Source: Streptomyces sp. Root431
GTDB taxonomy: Bacteria; Actinomycetota; Actinomycetes; Streptomycetales; Streptomycetaceae
NCBI RefSeq assembly: GCF_001426585.1
Contig: NZ_LMEI01000001.1
Coordinates: forward strand, 681,317-745,316
Direction: 5' to 3'
Length of the DNA: 64,000 nt
Both the position numbers and the translations under genes were made by a program. Under the pieces are notes generated by a model. That model was not told where the DNA came from, searched no databases, and worked only from the letters and a program-made list of their open reading frames with translations. Position 1 is the first letter of the stretch. Each line of letters begins with the position of its first letter. Shown here piece after piece: positions 23,779 through 32,916 of this stretch.

Positions 23779-24867
23779 ATGACTGGCACCGCCCCGCGCA
23801 CCCCCCTCCGCGTCGGACTCGTCGGCTACGGCCTCGCGGGCTCCGTCTTCCACGCCCCGCTGATCGACGCCTCCGAGGACCTCGTCCTCGCCGCCGTCAC
23901 CACCGGCAATCCGGAGCGGGCCGCCGAGGTCCGCGCCGCCCACCCGGGCGTGCGGGTCGCGGCCTCCCCCGACGAGCTGTGGGAGCGGGGGGCCGAGGAG
24001 CTCGACCTCGTCGTCGTCGCCTCCCCCAACAAGACGCACGTCGCGGTCGCCACCGCCGCCCTGGAAGCCGGCATCCCGGTCGTCGTCGACAAGCCGCTCG
24101 CCGGGACCGCCGCCGAGGCACGCGGCCTCGCCGCCCTCGCCGAGGAGCGGGGCCTGCTGCTCTCGGTCTTCCAGAACCGCCGCTGGGACAACGACTTCCT
24201 GACCCTCCGCCGCCTCCTCGACGAGGACGCGCTCGGCGAGGTCCAGCGCTTCGAGTCCCGCTTCGAGCGGTGGCGCCCGCAGCCCAAGGGCGGCTGGCGG
24301 GAGTCGGGCGCGCCCGAGGAGATCGGCGGGCTGCTGTACGACCTGGGCAGCCACGTCGTCGACCAGGCCCTCGTGCTCTTCGGCCCGGCGGTCTCGGTGT
24401 ACGCCGAGTCGGACGTGCGCCGCCCGGGCGCCGCCGCCGACGACGACACCTTCCTGGCGATCACACACGCGGGCGGGGTCCGCTCCCATCTGTACGTGAG
24501 CGCCACCGCCGCCCAGCTCGGCCCCCGCTTCCGGGTGCTCGGGCAGCGCGCGGGCTTCGTGAAGTACGGGCTCGACCCGCAGGAGGCCGCCCTGCGCGAG
24601 GGCCTGCGCCCCGTGCCCGGCACGGTCTGGGGCGTGGAGCCCGAGGGGCTGTGGGGCCGGCTCGGCTCCGGGGAGTCCCCGCTGACCGGCGGCGGCACCC
24701 CGGTCCCGTCGCTGCCCGGCGCGTACCCGGCGTACTACGCGGCCGTCGCCGCCGCCCTGCGCGGCACCGGCGACAACCCGGTCACGGCCCACGAGGCCGC
24801 CGCCGCGCTCGACGTCCTGGAGGCGGCGAAGCGGTCGGCCCGCGAGGGCGTCACGGTGACGCTGTGA
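23779..24867 (+). CDS. Gfo/Idh/MocA-family oxidoreductase
   Basis: About 362 aa. The N-terminal Rossmann fold has GLVGYGLAGSVFHAPLI and the VVVDKPLAG element (the conserved Lys-Pro of the family). The C-terminal substrate domain has DLGSHVVDQALVLFG with the catalytic His. It oxidises or reduces sugars or polyols using NAD(P). ATG 23779 is chosen over GTG 23770, which falls within the operator. It is divergent from the ROK regulator and overlaps the next gene by four bases (GTGA), so a two-gene operon is likely. The substrate cannot be named. Confidence 0.87.
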   Translation: MTGTAPRTPLRVGLVGYGLAGSVFHAPLIDASEDLVLAAVTTGNPERAAEVRAAHPGVRVAASPDELWERGAEELDLVVVASPNKTHVAVATAALEAGIPVVVDKPLAGTAAEARGLAALAEERGLLLSVFQNRRWDNDFLTLRRLLDEDALGEVQRFESRFERWRPQPKGGWRESGAPEEIGGLLYDLGSHVVDQALVLFGPAVSVYAESDVRRPGAAADDDTFLAITHAGGVRSHLYVSATAAQLGPRFRVLGQRAGFVKYGLDPQEAALREGLRPVPGTVWGVEPEGLWGRLGSGESPLTGGGTPVPSLPGAYPAYYAAVAAALRGTGDNPVTAHEAAAALDVLEAAKRSAREGVTVTL

Positions 24868-25349
24868 GCACCCCCGAGATCGGCGAACTGGAGGCCCAGG
24901 AAGCCCGCCTGGTCCTCCCCCGGTTCACGTACGAGGACGCCTGGGCGCTCGGCACCCTCCTCGTCCGCCTGGCCCGGGAGCGCGATGCGCCGGTGGCGAT
25001 CGACATCCGACGCGGCGCACAGCAGCTGTTCCACTGCGCGCTGCCGGGGTCCAGCGCGGACAACGACGCCTGGATCGACCGGAAGCGGCGGGTCGTCGAG
25101 CGGTACGGCGCGAGTTCGTTCCTGGTCGGCGCCCGGTTCCGCGCCAAGGGGACGACGTTCGAGGCGTCCTCGCGCCTCGACCCCGACCGGTACGCCGCCC
25201 ATGGCGGTTCGTTCCCGGTCGCGGTCGAGGGCGCGGGGGTGATCGGCTCGGTCACGGTCTCGGGGCTGCCGCAGGCCGAGGACCACGCGATGGTCGTCGA
25301 GGCGCTGGAGCGGCTGCTCAGCTCGTACGGCTCCGGCGACGGCGGCTGA
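24864..25349 (+). CDS. UPF0303 / heme-degrading-domain (DUF336-like) protein
   Basis: 161 aa. It matches the small GlcG/HbpS-like fold ([32 protein letters not shown] and [35 protein letters not shown]). Related proteins are annotated UPF0303 or heme-degrading, but the activity is not established. GTG 24864 overlaps the oxidoreductase stop, so it is co-translated. Its last 32 bases overlap the end of the convergent surface protein gene. Confidence 0.82.
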   Translation: MSTPEIGELEAQEARLVLPRFTYEDAWALGTLLVRLARERDAPVAIDIRRGAQQLFHCALPGSSADNDAWIDRKRRVVERYGASSFLVGARFRAKGTTFEASSRLDPDRYAAHGGSFPVAVEGAGVIGSVTVSGLPQAEDHAMVVEALERLLSSYGSGDGG

Positions 25350-26865
25350 CGGTCACGAGGATCCCGCCGCCGAGGGCGAGGCCGGCGGCGAGGGCGCCCA
25401 TGACGACCGTCCCGGTGCCGGCTCCGGTCTCGGACAGTTCGCCCTGCGGGCCGTGGTTGCCGCCGGAGTCGCCGTAGCCACCCGAGTCTCCGTAACCGCC
25501 GGAGTCGCCGTAACCGCCGGTGTCTCCGCCCGAGTCACCGCCGTTCGAGCCACCGGTCGTGGGGTCGGTGGGCGTGGGGGTGGGGGTGGGGTCGGTCGGG
25601 GTCGGCGTCGGGTCCGTCGGGGTCGGCGTCGGGTCCGTCGGGGTCGGCGTCGGGTCCGTCGGGGTCGGCGTCGGATCGGTCGGCGTGGGAGTGGGGTCCG
25701 TGGGAGTCGGGGTGGGATCCGTCGGAGTCGGCGTCGGATCGGTCGGCGTCGGTGTGGGGTCCGTCGGGGTCGGTGTGGGCGTGGGGTCGGTGCAGGACGG
25801 AAGGTCGCCGTCGAACGGGTAGGCGTGCATCTCCTGGCCACCGCCGCCGGTGGCCTCCGAAGCGTGTGTCAGGTTCCCGGTGGTGAAGAAGCGGCCGTTG
25901 GTGCCCGGCATCGTGACCGTCGCCGTGCTGGCCTGGTTGCCGATGAGCACACTGCCCGCGAACTGGGCCGTGCCCTCGAACTTGACCGTCGTCGCGTCCG
26001 GGAAATTCCACAGGACGCGCTCGCGCAGTCCGTCCGGCAGTCCGTTGATGTACGTGTCGACGGTGCGGTCGGCGCCGAGGACGTTGACCAGGACGGTCGC
26101 GTCGGCGGGGATGTTCTCGAAGCGGATGCCCTGCTGCCCGCCGCTCGCCGACTCCAGGTCGAAGTCGACGTTGAAGACCTGGAGATCCGAGCTGCCGTCA
26201 CCCGTGAAGAGGGTCTCGGTGTCCTTGTTGACGGCGGTTCCGGTCTCGGTGCGGGAGGCGCCGTTCACGTAGGCGTAGCACTGGCTGGCGTCGGTGAGCT
26301 GCCCCCGGAGGGCGGTGTACGGGTCGGCGGCCGCGGTGTCGTGGACGGGGGTGGGGTTGACCGTCCCCGAGAGCACGCCCCCGTACCGTACGACGCCCTT
26401 GACGACGCCCTCCTCGGCGAGGAGCGTCTGGCCGGAGGCCACCGTCAGGTCCTTGCCGACGGTGAGGAAGTCCTTGCCGTCCTCGGGTGGGATGCGGGAG
26501 CCGGCGCCGACGATGCCCACGTTGTAGACGCTGGAGACGCCTGCGCGCTTGTTCTGGTCGAAGCCGCCGAGGACGACGACCTTGCCCTCGGCCTCGGCCG
26601 CGGCCTCGCGGACGAGGAAGTCGCCCCCGACGAAGATGTTGATGTTGTTGTCGCGGTAGATGACGGCGTCGCTGTTGATGCCGGGGTAGCCGTCGGGCGG
26701 GCACTTGCCCGGCAGGCAGGGGCCGAGGCCACCGGGGAGCGGATCCGCGAAGCCGTTGACGGCCAGCGCGCCGACGAGGGCGGTGGCCCCGACCGTGGCC
26801 GCGGCGATGACTGCGAGGCGGCGGCGGGAAGGCCGCCGGTTATGCGTGTCTTGTTCTGGTTCCAT
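25318..26865 (-). CDS. Choice-of-anchor-A surface protein with DPTPT repeat stalk and LSETG sorting signal
   Basis: About 515 aa. A signal-anchor or signal peptide ([20 protein letters not shown]) leads to a choice-of-anchor-A domain (about 55-355; [58 protein letters not shown]). A stalk of about 12 PTPTDP units, a Gly/Asp/Tyr repeat ([12 protein letters not shown]), then LSETG, a hydrophobic helix and RRRRSRTS follow. This is the layout of a covalently wall-attached adhesin-like protein. LSETG departs from the LAXTG class E motif at position 2. ATG 26865 is chosen although its ribosome site is weak. Confidence 0.82.
   Translation of the reverse strand: MEPEQDTHNRRPSRRRLAVIAAATVGATALVGALAVNGFADPLPGGLGPCLPGKCPPDGYPGINSDAVIYRDNNINIFVGGDFLVREAAAEAEGKVVVLGGFDQNKRAGVSSVYNVGIVGAGSRIPPEDGKDFLTVGKDLTVASGQTLLAEEGVVKGVVRYGGVLSGTVNPTPVHDTAAADPYTALRGQLTDASQCYAYVNGASRTETGTAVNKDTETLFTGDGSSDLQVFNVDFDLESASGGQQGIRFENIPADATVLVNVLGADRTVDTYINGLPDGLRERVLWNFPDATTVKFEGTAQFAGSVLIGNQASTATVTMPGTNGRFFTTGNLTHASEATGGGGQEMHAYPFDGDLPSCTDPTPTPTPTDPTPTPTDPTPTPTDPTPTPTDPTPTPTDPTPTPTDPTPTPTDPTPTPTDPTPTPTDPTPTPTPTDPTTGGSNGGDSGGDTGGYGDSGGYGDSGGYGDSGGNHGPQGELSETGAGTGTVVMGALAAGLALGGGILVTVSRRRRSRTS
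25559..25795. repeat. Coding tandem repeat (PTPTDP stalk)
   Basis: About a dozen 18-24-base units of the type GGGTCGGCGTCGGGTCCGTC (plus strand), all in frame. They encode the Pro/Thr/Asp stalk. There are no unique spacers, so this is not a CRISPR array. Copy number is likely to vary between strains. Confidence 0.9.
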
Positions 26866-26951
26866 ACCGGGCAATATGCAAAAAGGATACGAAAATAGCG
26901 ACGCCCCACGCGGGGCGCCGCCATCTTCAGGCCAGCGTGTTCAAGCCACGG

Positions 26952-27809
26952 TCAGGCGCCCTTCAGCTCCTGCCGCTGCCGGCCGAGGCCCTCGACCTCC
27001 AGCTCGACGACGTCGCCGGGGCGCAGGTACGGCTTGGGCTCCGGCTGGCCCATGGCGACGCCCGCGGGTGTGCCGGTGTTGATGATGTCGCCGGGGTAGA
27101 GCGTCATGAACCGGCTGACGTACCGGACGACCTCCGCGACCGGGAAGATCTGGTCGGAGGTGTGACCGTCCTGCTTGAGCTCGCCGTTGACCCAGAGGCG
27201 GAGGGAGAGGGCCTGCGGGTCGGGCACCTCGTCGGCGGTGACGAGCCAGGGGCCGAGGGGGTTGAACGTCTCGGCGTTCTTGCCCTTGTCCCAGGTGCCG
27301 CCGCGCTCGATCTGCCACTCGCGCTCGGAGACGTCGTGGGCGACCGCGTAGCCCGCGACGTGCGCGAGGGCCTCCTCGTCGGTCTCCAGGTAGCGGGCGG
27401 TGCGGCCGATGACGATCGCGAGCTCCACCTCCCAGTCGGTCTTCACCGAGCCGCGCGGTACGAGCACGGTGTCGTCCGGGCCGACGACGGTGTCGGCGGC
27501 CTTGAGGAAGACGACCGGCTCCGCCGGGGTGGCCTGGCCGGTCTCGGCGGCGTGCCCGTGGTAGTTCAGCCCGATGCACACGACCTTGCCGATGCGGCCG
27601 ACCGGCGGGCCGACGCGCAGCCCGGTCGCGTCGAGCGCGGGCAGCACGCCGGCCCCGGCGGCCGCCCGGATCCGGTCGAGCGTGGAGGCGTCGGAGAGCA
27701 GACCTCCGTCGATGTCGTCGACCAGCGCGGACAGGTCGCGGAGGGTCCCGTCCCGGTCGAGCAGGGCGGGACGCTCGGCTCCCGGCGGGCCTACGCGCAG
27801 CAGCTTCAT
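26952..27809 (-). CDS. Fumarylacetoacetate hydrolase-family protein
   Basis: A 285-aa FAH-fold enzyme. The metal-binding Glu/Asp set is seen in SVKTDWEVELAIVIG and DVSEREWQ, with substrate-loop residues in CIGLNYHGHAAETG and the C-terminal INTGTPAGVAMG. The family hydrolyses or isomerises 3-oxo acids in aromatic or sugar catabolism. ATG 27809 has GGGAGAAG upstream. It has no pathway neighbours here, so the substrate is open. Confidence 0.87.
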   Translation of the reverse strand: MKLLRVGPPGAERPALLDRDGTLRDLSALVDDIDGGLLSDASTLDRIRAAAGAGVLPALDATGLRVGPPVGRIGKVVCIGLNYHGHAAETGQATPAEPVVFLKAADTVVGPDDTVLVPRGSVKTDWEVELAIVIGRTARYLETDEEALAHVAGYAVAHDVSEREWQIERGGTWDKGKNAETFNPLGPWLVTADEVPDPQALSLRLWVNGELKQDGHTSDQIFPVAEVVRYVSRFMTLYPGDIINTGTPAGVAMGQPEPKPYLRPGDVVELEVEGLGRQRQELKGA

Positions 27810-27947
27810 GGTCTTCTCCCGGTGGTCGAGGTGGGCCCGGGAAGGGCCCTGAGGGTGCCCCGGCCGATGGAGTGCGGCCATCGGAGGATTGGTCGATCCT
27901 CCAAGAGAACGGGTCGCTCTGCAAGACCCCGTTCACACACTGGACCC

Positions 27948-28676
27948 TTACGCGCGAGTAGCAACGGCGCCCGAAGGCTCCCGCTTCGCCTGGTCGCGGT
28001 AGAGGAACGCCCGCTCGACGGCGGTCCAGGTGGTGCTGGTGACGACGTAGAGGGCGGCGGCGAGGGGGACGACGGCGACCGTGATGAGGGTGGCGAAGGA
28101 GAGCAGCGGCATCACCTTGGCGATCGCGCCCGCGCCGGGCGTGGGCTGCCCCAGGTCGAGGGGCTGGACGGCGAGCTGCTGCTTCGTGCGGCGGTAGGTG
28201 AAGACGGCGACGGCGGCGACGACCGCGAAGAGGACGAGGTAGACGCGCCCCGCCGGGCCGAGGACTCCGCCGTGGGAGAGGACGTCGGCCCAGTGGTCGC
28301 CGAGCGGGGCGGCGAAGAGGGTGTGCCCGGCCATCCGGTCGCCGGAGAACAGGTGGTACATCAGGAAGAACGCGGGCGCTTGGAGGAGGCTGGGCAGGAT
28401 CCCGGCGAAGGGCGAGACCTTCTCCTTGGCGTGGAGCTCCAGCATCGCCTTCTGGAGTCGCTCGGGGTTCTTGGCGTGCTTCTTGCGGAGGGCGGCGAGC
28501 TGCGGGGCGATCCGGGTGCGGGCCTTCTGGCCGCGCGCGGCCGCCCGGGAGAGCGGGTGGATCGCGAGCCGTACGAGCATCGTGAAGAGGATGATCGCGG
28601 CGGCCGCGGCGGTGGTGGCGAAGAGCGGCTGGAGCAGGTCGGCGAGCCGCTCGACCAGGGAAGCGAAAACGGACAA
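27948..28676 (-). CDS. yidC: YidC/Oxa1-family membrane insertase (paralogue)
   Basis: A 242-aa insertase with five hydrophobic helices. The positively charged groove region RGQKARTRIAPQLAALRKKHAKNPERLQKAMLEL and PSLLQAPAFFLMYHLF are typical of YidC2-type proteins. It is shorter than the housekeeping YidC found beside rnpA, so it is likely a second copy. A TTG start at 28676 is supported by GGAGGG six bases upstream. It is preceded by a small membrane protein gene (28806-29099) in the same direction, a pairing I recall from other Streptomyces. Confidence 0.85.
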   Translation of the reverse strand: MSVFASLVERLADLLQPLFATTAAAAAIILFTMLVRLAIHPLSRAAARGQKARTRIAPQLAALRKKHAKNPERLQKAMLELHAKEKVSPFAGILPSLLQAPAFFLMYHLFSGDRMAGHTLFAAPLGDHWADVLSHGGVLGPAGRVYLVLFAVVAAVAVFTYRRTKQQLAVQPLDLGQPTPGAGAIAKVMPLLSFATLITVAVVPLAAALYVVTSTTWTAVERAFLYRDQAKREPSGAVATRA

Positions 28677-28805
28677 GGGAGCCCTCCGTGGGGTCTCGTC
28701 GTGCCGGGAGAGATTCGGGTCTCGGCATGACGGATCCGCGTGAGGACCTTCCGGTGTACGTCGGACTCCCGGCAGGCGACCGAGGTCACCGACCGGCGTG
28801 GGCTC

Positions 28806-29099
28806 CTACGCGGCCGTCGGGAGGGGGCGGCCGGGAGCTCGGGGTCTGCGGCGGCCGGCGGCGTCGGGATCGCGCTGGGGCAGGAAGGCGGTGCGCCGCT
28901 CGCGGTCGCGTATCGCCGTGCGGACGCGGGTCGCCGGGACGGCGGGGGCCGTGGGGGCGCCGATGAGGGCGCAGACGACGGTGGTCGCGGCGAGGACGAC
29001 GGCGGCGAGGCCCGCGCCGTCGGAGAGGAAGAGGTCGGCAAGGGCGAGGAGGAAGAAGAGCGGCGCGAGCACGCGCAGGACCAGACTCCTGACCGTCAT
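28806..29099 (-). CDS. Small membrane protein (DUF6412-like) upstream of yidC
   Basis: 97 aa. It has two hydrophobic helices (VLRVLAPLFFLLALADLFL and LAAVVLAATTVVCALIG) and then a basic, Pro/Arg-rich tail. The start codon follows GGTGGTGAG directly. It shares direction with the YidC paralogue about 130 bases downstream. The DUF number is from memory. Function unknown. Confidence 0.7.
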   Translation of the reverse strand: MTVRSLVLRVLAPLFFLLALADLFLSDGAGLAAVVLAATTVVCALIGAPTAPAVPATRVRTAIRDRERRTAFLPQRDPDAAGRRRPRAPGRPLPTAA

Positions 29100-29140
29100 C
29101 TCACCACCCCCTGCTTCCCGCTCGCCGGCACGCTTCTCGC

Positions 29141-29173
29141 GCGATTCCGACGCGATTCCGACGCGATTCCCAC
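29141..29173. repeat. Three 11-bp direct repeats upstream of the DUF6412-yidC pair
   Basis: GCGATTCCGAC repeated at exactly 11-base spacing, the third copy ending CAC. It ends 42 bases upstream of the DUF6412 start. One-turn-per-repeat spacing is what a direct-repeat operator (for example of an OmpR-type regulator) would show. Confidence 0.6.
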
Positions 29174-29205
29174 GCACTTTCCACCATGAGGACGTACCGC
29201 ACCGA

Positions 29206-29763
29206 TCAGGAGTTCCCGCGCTCCGGCGTGTCCTCGCGCACGACGGGGACGACCGGGACGAGCAGCCGGCGGGGCCGGAGCAGGGCGCGGCCGACCGGAT
29301 CCACCGGGTCCCGGTCGAGCCCGGCGCCGGGCCGCATCTCGACGTCGGCGGGCGGCACGGGGACGCGGCAGGCGGGGCATTCGCCGTACGAGCCGAGCTC
29401 GGTGCCGCAGTCGGCGTGGTGGAAGTGGCGCACCGGTACGGCTCCGGGGACCTCGGCGCGCCCCCAGGCGCCGAGCGAGCGGAGGACGGGCCAGAGGGCG
29501 AGGCCGCGCTCGGTGAGCACGTACTCGTCGCGCGGGGGCGACTCCTGGTAGCGCCGCCTGTCGAGGACTCCGGCCTCGACGAGGGCCTGGAGGCGGGCGG
29601 CGAGGACCGCGCGCGGGGCGCCGAGGTGGACGAGGAAGTCGTTGTAGCGGCGGACGCCGTAGAAGGCGTCGCGGACGACGAGGAGGGTCCAGCGCTCGCC
29701 GACGACCTCGAGGGCGCGGGCGATGGAGCACTGCTGGTGGGCGTAGTCCTTGCCGAGAGCCAT
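29206..29763 (-). CDS. HxlR-family transcriptional regulator
   Basis: 185 aa. The winged helix begins with the family hallmark CSIARALEVVGERWTLLVVRDAF (the Cys can be redox-active in relatives), followed by RRYNDFLVHLGAPRAVLAARLQ and a wing. The C-terminal extension has two CxxC-like pairs (HADCGTELGSYGECPAC), suggesting a zinc ribbon. It is divergent from an MFS exporter with two matching palindromes between, so it is probably the exporter's repressor. Confidence 0.87.
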   Translation of the reverse strand: MALGKDYAHQQCSIARALEVVGERWTLLVVRDAFYGVRRYNDFLVHLGAPRAVLAARLQALVEAGVLDRRRYQESPPRDEYVLTERGLALWPVLRSLGAWGRAEVPGAVPVRHFHHADCGTELGSYGECPACRVPVPPADVEMRPGAGLDRDPVDPVGRALLRPRRLLVPVVPVVREDTPERGNS

Positions 29764-29784
29764 GGCTCCATCGTACCCATTCAA

Positions 29785-29832
29785 GGTTCGGTGAACGAAC
29801 CGAGCTGCTAGGTTGGGTTCATTCACTGAACC
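29785..29832. promoter_or_regulatory. Twin HxlR operators in the regulator/exporter intergenic region
   Basis: Two 17-bp palindromes, GGTTCG-N5-CGAACC (29785-29801) and GGTTCA-N5-TGAACC (29816-29832), are centred 31 bases apart, about three helical turns. Further half-sites ACCGAACCGA follow at 29840 and 29854. Confidence 0.75.
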
Positions 29833-29881
29833 GACGGTCACCGAACCGAGTGCACCGAACCGACGGGTGGAGGTCCCTGCC

Positions 29882-31264
29882 ATGCCCCAGCTCGCCACCG
29901 CCCACGGCGCCCCCGCGCGCACGCGGCGGGCCCGCCCCGCCGCCACGCTCGCCGTCACCGGCGCCGCCACGGCCGTCGCGCTGATGAACTACACGGCCCC
30001 AATGCTCACCCTCCCCGACACGGCGGCGGCCTTCGGGACCCCGGACTCGGCCCGGGCCTGGCTGCTCAACGGCACCCCGCTCGGCCTCGCCGTCCTCCTC
30101 CTCGTGGCCGGCAGCCTCGCCGACGCGCACGGCCGGCGCCGGGTCTTCCTCCTCGGCACCCTCGCCCTGGGCGTCACCACCGCCCTCGGCGCCTTCGCGG
30201 GCTCCACGCTCACCTTCACCCTGGCCCGGATCGCCCAGGGCGCGGCGAGCGCGGCGGTCCTCGCGGGCAGCCTGGGCCTGCTGGCCGACGCGTACCCCTC
30301 GGGCCGCGACCGGATCAGGGCGACCGGCATCTGGGGCGCGTCGGTGAGCGGCGGCATCGCGCTCGGCCCGCTGCTCGCGGGCGCGCTGAGCCTGGTGGAC
30401 TGGCGCCTGGCGTACGAGGTGCTGGGGCTCGCGGCCCTGGCGACCGCGGCGGCGGGCGCCCGCGCACTCGGCCCCGACACGGCGGAGCGGCCGCGGCAGG
30501 CGCGCCCCGACATCCCGGGCGCGCTCGCGCTCGGCCTGGCCCTGGCGGCCCTGCTCACCGCGCTCACCCTGGGCCGTGACGGCTGGCTGCGCGCCCCGGT
30601 GGGCCTCCTCTTCCTCGCCTCGGCCGCCCTGTCGGCGGTCTTCGTGGCGGTCGAGCACCGGAGCCGTACGCCCATGGTCGACCTGGCGCTCCTGCGCCGG
30701 CCCGCGTTCCTGGCGTCGACGCTCGGGGCGCTGTTCACGGGCCTGGCGGTGATCGGCCTGTTCAGCGTGGTGCCCGCGCTGCTCCAGAGCGGGGCGGGGA
30801 TGTCGCCGCTGGGGGCGGCCGGGCTGTTCGTGCTCTGGTCGGGCACCGCGTTCGTCGTCGCCCTCCAGGCGCGCCGCCTCGCGGGCCGGCTGTCCGCCGC
30901 GTACCAGCTGACCGTGGGCTTCACCCTGTCGGCGACGGGCGTCCTCGCCCTGCTCGGCGGCCTGGAGGGCCCCTGGCCGCGCCTCCTCCCCGGCCTCCTC
31001 GTGGCCGGCGCGGGCAGCGGCCTCCTGAACGCGGCGCTGCCCCGGCTCGCCGTCGACTCCGTACCGCCGGAGCGGGCGGCGATGGGCTCGGGGGCCAACA
31101 ACACCGCCCGCTACATCGGTTCCGCGGCGGGCGTGGCCCTGACGCTGGCCCTGACGACGGCCGGCGCGGACGCGGCGCTCCTGGTCTCGGCGGGCCTGGC
31201 GCTGTCCGGCGCCGTGATCACCCTCGTCCTGGGAAGGCGGCCGGAACGACGGCCGCGTCGGTGA
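29882..31264 (+). CDS. MFS multidrug efflux transporter
   Basis: 460 aa, with 12-14 predicted helices. MFS motif A-like AGSLADAHGRRRVFLLG is in the first cytoplasmic loop, and motif C-like GASVSGGIALGPLLAGAL is in helix 5, typical of proton-driven drug exporters (DHA2 group). ATG 29882 has GGAGG eight bases upstream; the longer in-frame reading 29813-29881 is operator DNA. Control by the divergent HxlR protein is likely. It overlaps the convergent symporter gene by 47 bases. Confidence 0.88.
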   Translation: MPQLATAHGAPARTRRARPAATLAVTGAATAVALMNYTAPMLTLPDTAAAFGTPDSARAWLLNGTPLGLAVLLLVAGSLADAHGRRRVFLLGTLALGVTTALGAFAGSTLTFTLARIAQGAASAAVLAGSLGLLADAYPSGRDRIRATGIWGASVSGGIALGPLLAGALSLVDWRLAYEVLGLAALATAAAGARALGPDTAERPRQARPDIPGALALGLALAALLTALTLGRDGWLRAPVGLLFLASAALSAVFVAVEHRSRTPMVDLALLRRPAFLASTLGALFTGLAVIGLFSVVPALLQSGAGMSPLGAAGLFVLWSGTAFVVALQARRLAGRLSAAYQLTVGFTLSATGVLALLGGLEGPWPRLLPGLLVAGAGSGLLNAALPRLAVDSVPPERAAMGSGANNTARYIGSAAGVALTLALTTAGADAALLVSAGLALSGAVITLVLGRRPERRPRR

Positions 31265-32738
31265 ACTCCTCCAGGGCGAGGACGTCCTCGTCACCCCGCT
31301 CGTCCCCGGTCTCGGGCGCCCCGAGGAGGCTGACGGAGACGGCCACGGCGAGATTGACGACGAGGGCAAGCAGCCCGGCGTTGACGCCCCACAGCGGATC
31401 GTTCCCGGAGAAGACGAGCGCGCAGACGACCGCGACCCCGACCCCCAGCCCGCACACCCCACCCCTCAGGGTCATCCCCCGCCACACGAGCCCCAGCAAC
31501 ACCAACGGCAGCAACTGCGCCATCCCCTCGTACGAGATGAGAGAGAGCCGCACGAGGGTGTTGGGGGCGGTGTACGTCATCACAAGGGCGAGCACCCCGG
31601 CGACGACGACCACGAGCTGGGCGGCGCCCTTCTCCCGGCGGCGCAGGCGAGGGGAGAGCGAGAGCACGCTCCGCCCCCACATGGTGCCGATGACCAGCAT
31701 GAACACGGCCATAGGGACGATCGAGGAGAGCGCGGCCGCCACGCCGACGAGGCCGACGGCCCAGGCGGGGAGCGAGTCGGTGACCAGCTTGAAGAGGGCG
31801 AGGTTCGACTCGGCGCCGACGAGCCCGGGGACGACGAAGAGGGCCGCGGTCCCGAGGAGCATGGGAACGAACAACAGGACGTTGTAGGCGGGCAGCCAGA
31901 CGGCGTTGCGCCGGAGGGTGTCGGCGTCACGGGCACCGAGATACCCGGCGACGGTGGTCGGAAAGATGACCACGGTGAGGGAGTTGAGGACGGTGGTGGA
32001 GGCGAACCAGCCGACGCCGTACCCGCTCTCCTCACCCCCGTGCCCGGGCAGGGACAGCCACTCGCTCTTCTCGTCGACGAGCCGCCCGAAGAACTCCCCG
32101 AACCCGCCGAAGTAGTGCAGCGGCACGTACACGAAGAGAAACCCCAGCGTGAGGATCACGAGCGCGTCCTTGAGGACGGACACCCAGGCGCTCCCCCGCA
32201 GCCCGCTCACCACCACGAACCCGGTGGTGACGGCGAAGGCGAGGAAGTAGGCGAGGTCGAGGCCGATCGTGCCGTACGAGATCGTGGACACGACCACGCC
32301 CATGCCGGTGATCTGGAGCTGGATGTACGGCAGGAGGAAGACGGTCGCGAGGACGGCGACGGCCGCACCGAGCCAGGGCCGGCGGTAGCGGTGGGCGGTG
32401 ATGTCGCTGAGGGAGACGAGCCCGTGCTTGCGGGCGTACCCCCAGAGCATGGGCCCGACGACGTAACCGACGGCGTAGCCGCAGGACATGTACGCGACGA
32501 CGTACAGCACCGGGGCGCCGTAGTTGTATCCCCAGCCGGCGGCGCCGAGATAGCTGAAGCTGGTGTACCCCTCCCCCGCCATCAGCACCCAGATGAAGAC
32601 GGGCCCGAGCGAACGCCCGCCGACGGACCACCCGTCGAGCCCGCCGCTCTGCTCCCTGCGCACGGCGAGCAGCCCGAGAAGAACGGTCAGCACCATGAAC
32701 ACACCGAAGACGGACACGGCGACGGCGGCGGAACTCAC
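31218..32738 (-). CDS. Sodium:solute symporter family transporter
   Basis: A 506-aa SSS-family carrier with about 13 helices. GEGYTSFSYLGAAGWGYNYGAP and the YLLPYIQLQITGMG-like region fit the family, as does VFPTTVAGYLGARD. The GTG start at 32738 overlaps the stop of the 55-aa DUF3311 protein (GTGA). DUF3311-SSS pairs are common in actinobacteria. The substrate (organic acid, proline or other) is not evident. Confidence 0.87.
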   Translation of the reverse strand: MSSAAVAVSVFGVFMVLTVLLGLLAVRREQSGGLDGWSVGGRSLGPVFIWVLMAGEGYTSFSYLGAAGWGYNYGAPVLYVVAYMSCGYAVGYVVGPMLWGYARKHGLVSLSDITAHRYRRPWLGAAVAVLATVFLLPYIQLQITGMGVVVSTISYGTIGLDLAYFLAFAVTTGFVVVSGLRGSAWVSVLKDALVILTLGFLFVYVPLHYFGGFGEFFGRLVDEKSEWLSLPGHGGEESGYGVGWFASTTVLNSLTVVIFPTTVAGYLGARDADTLRRNAVWLPAYNVLLFVPMLLGTAALFVVPGLVGAESNLALFKLVTDSLPAWAVGLVGVAAALSSIVPMAVFMLVIGTMWGRSVLSLSPRLRRREKGAAQLVVVVAGVLALVMTYTAPNTLVRLSLISYEGMAQLLPLVLLGLVWRGMTLRGGVCGLGVGVAVVCALVFSGNDPLWGVNAGLLALVVNLAVAVSVSLLGAPETGDERGDEDVLALEEFTDAAVVPAAFPGRG

Positions 32739-32902
32739 GACCGGTCCCCCCTACGGGCAAGGGCGACGGCGACGGGGGTGACGAGGGTCGCCCCGAACAG
32801 CCACAGGACGAACAGGGGAACGGAGTTCACCAGCGGCAGCGCGACGACGAACAACAGATACGGGAGGAGAAGCCAGAGCAACCGGGGCCTACGTCTGATC
32901 AC
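32735..32902 (-). CDS. DUF3311 small membrane protein
   Basis: A 55-aa protein from GTG 32902: a basic start (VIRRRPRLLW), two hydrophobic helices (LLLPYLLFVVALPLVNSVPL and FVLWLFGATLVTPVAVALA) and RRGDRS. The stop overlaps the symporter start by four bases. It is probably an accessory subunit of the symporter, by analogy with other DUF3311-SSS pairs. It is too short for most automatic gene callers. Confidence 0.82.
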   Translation of the reverse strand: MIRRRPRLLWLLLPYLLFVVALPLVNSVPLFVLWLFGATLVTPVAVALARRGDRS

Positions 32903-32916
32903 CCGGTCGACCCTAA

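Noticed and set aside
25559..25795. Regular 18-24-base repeats that at first look like a CRISPR array
   Set aside because: There are no unique spacers, the repeats are in frame, and they encode the Pro/Thr/Asp stalk of a surface protein.
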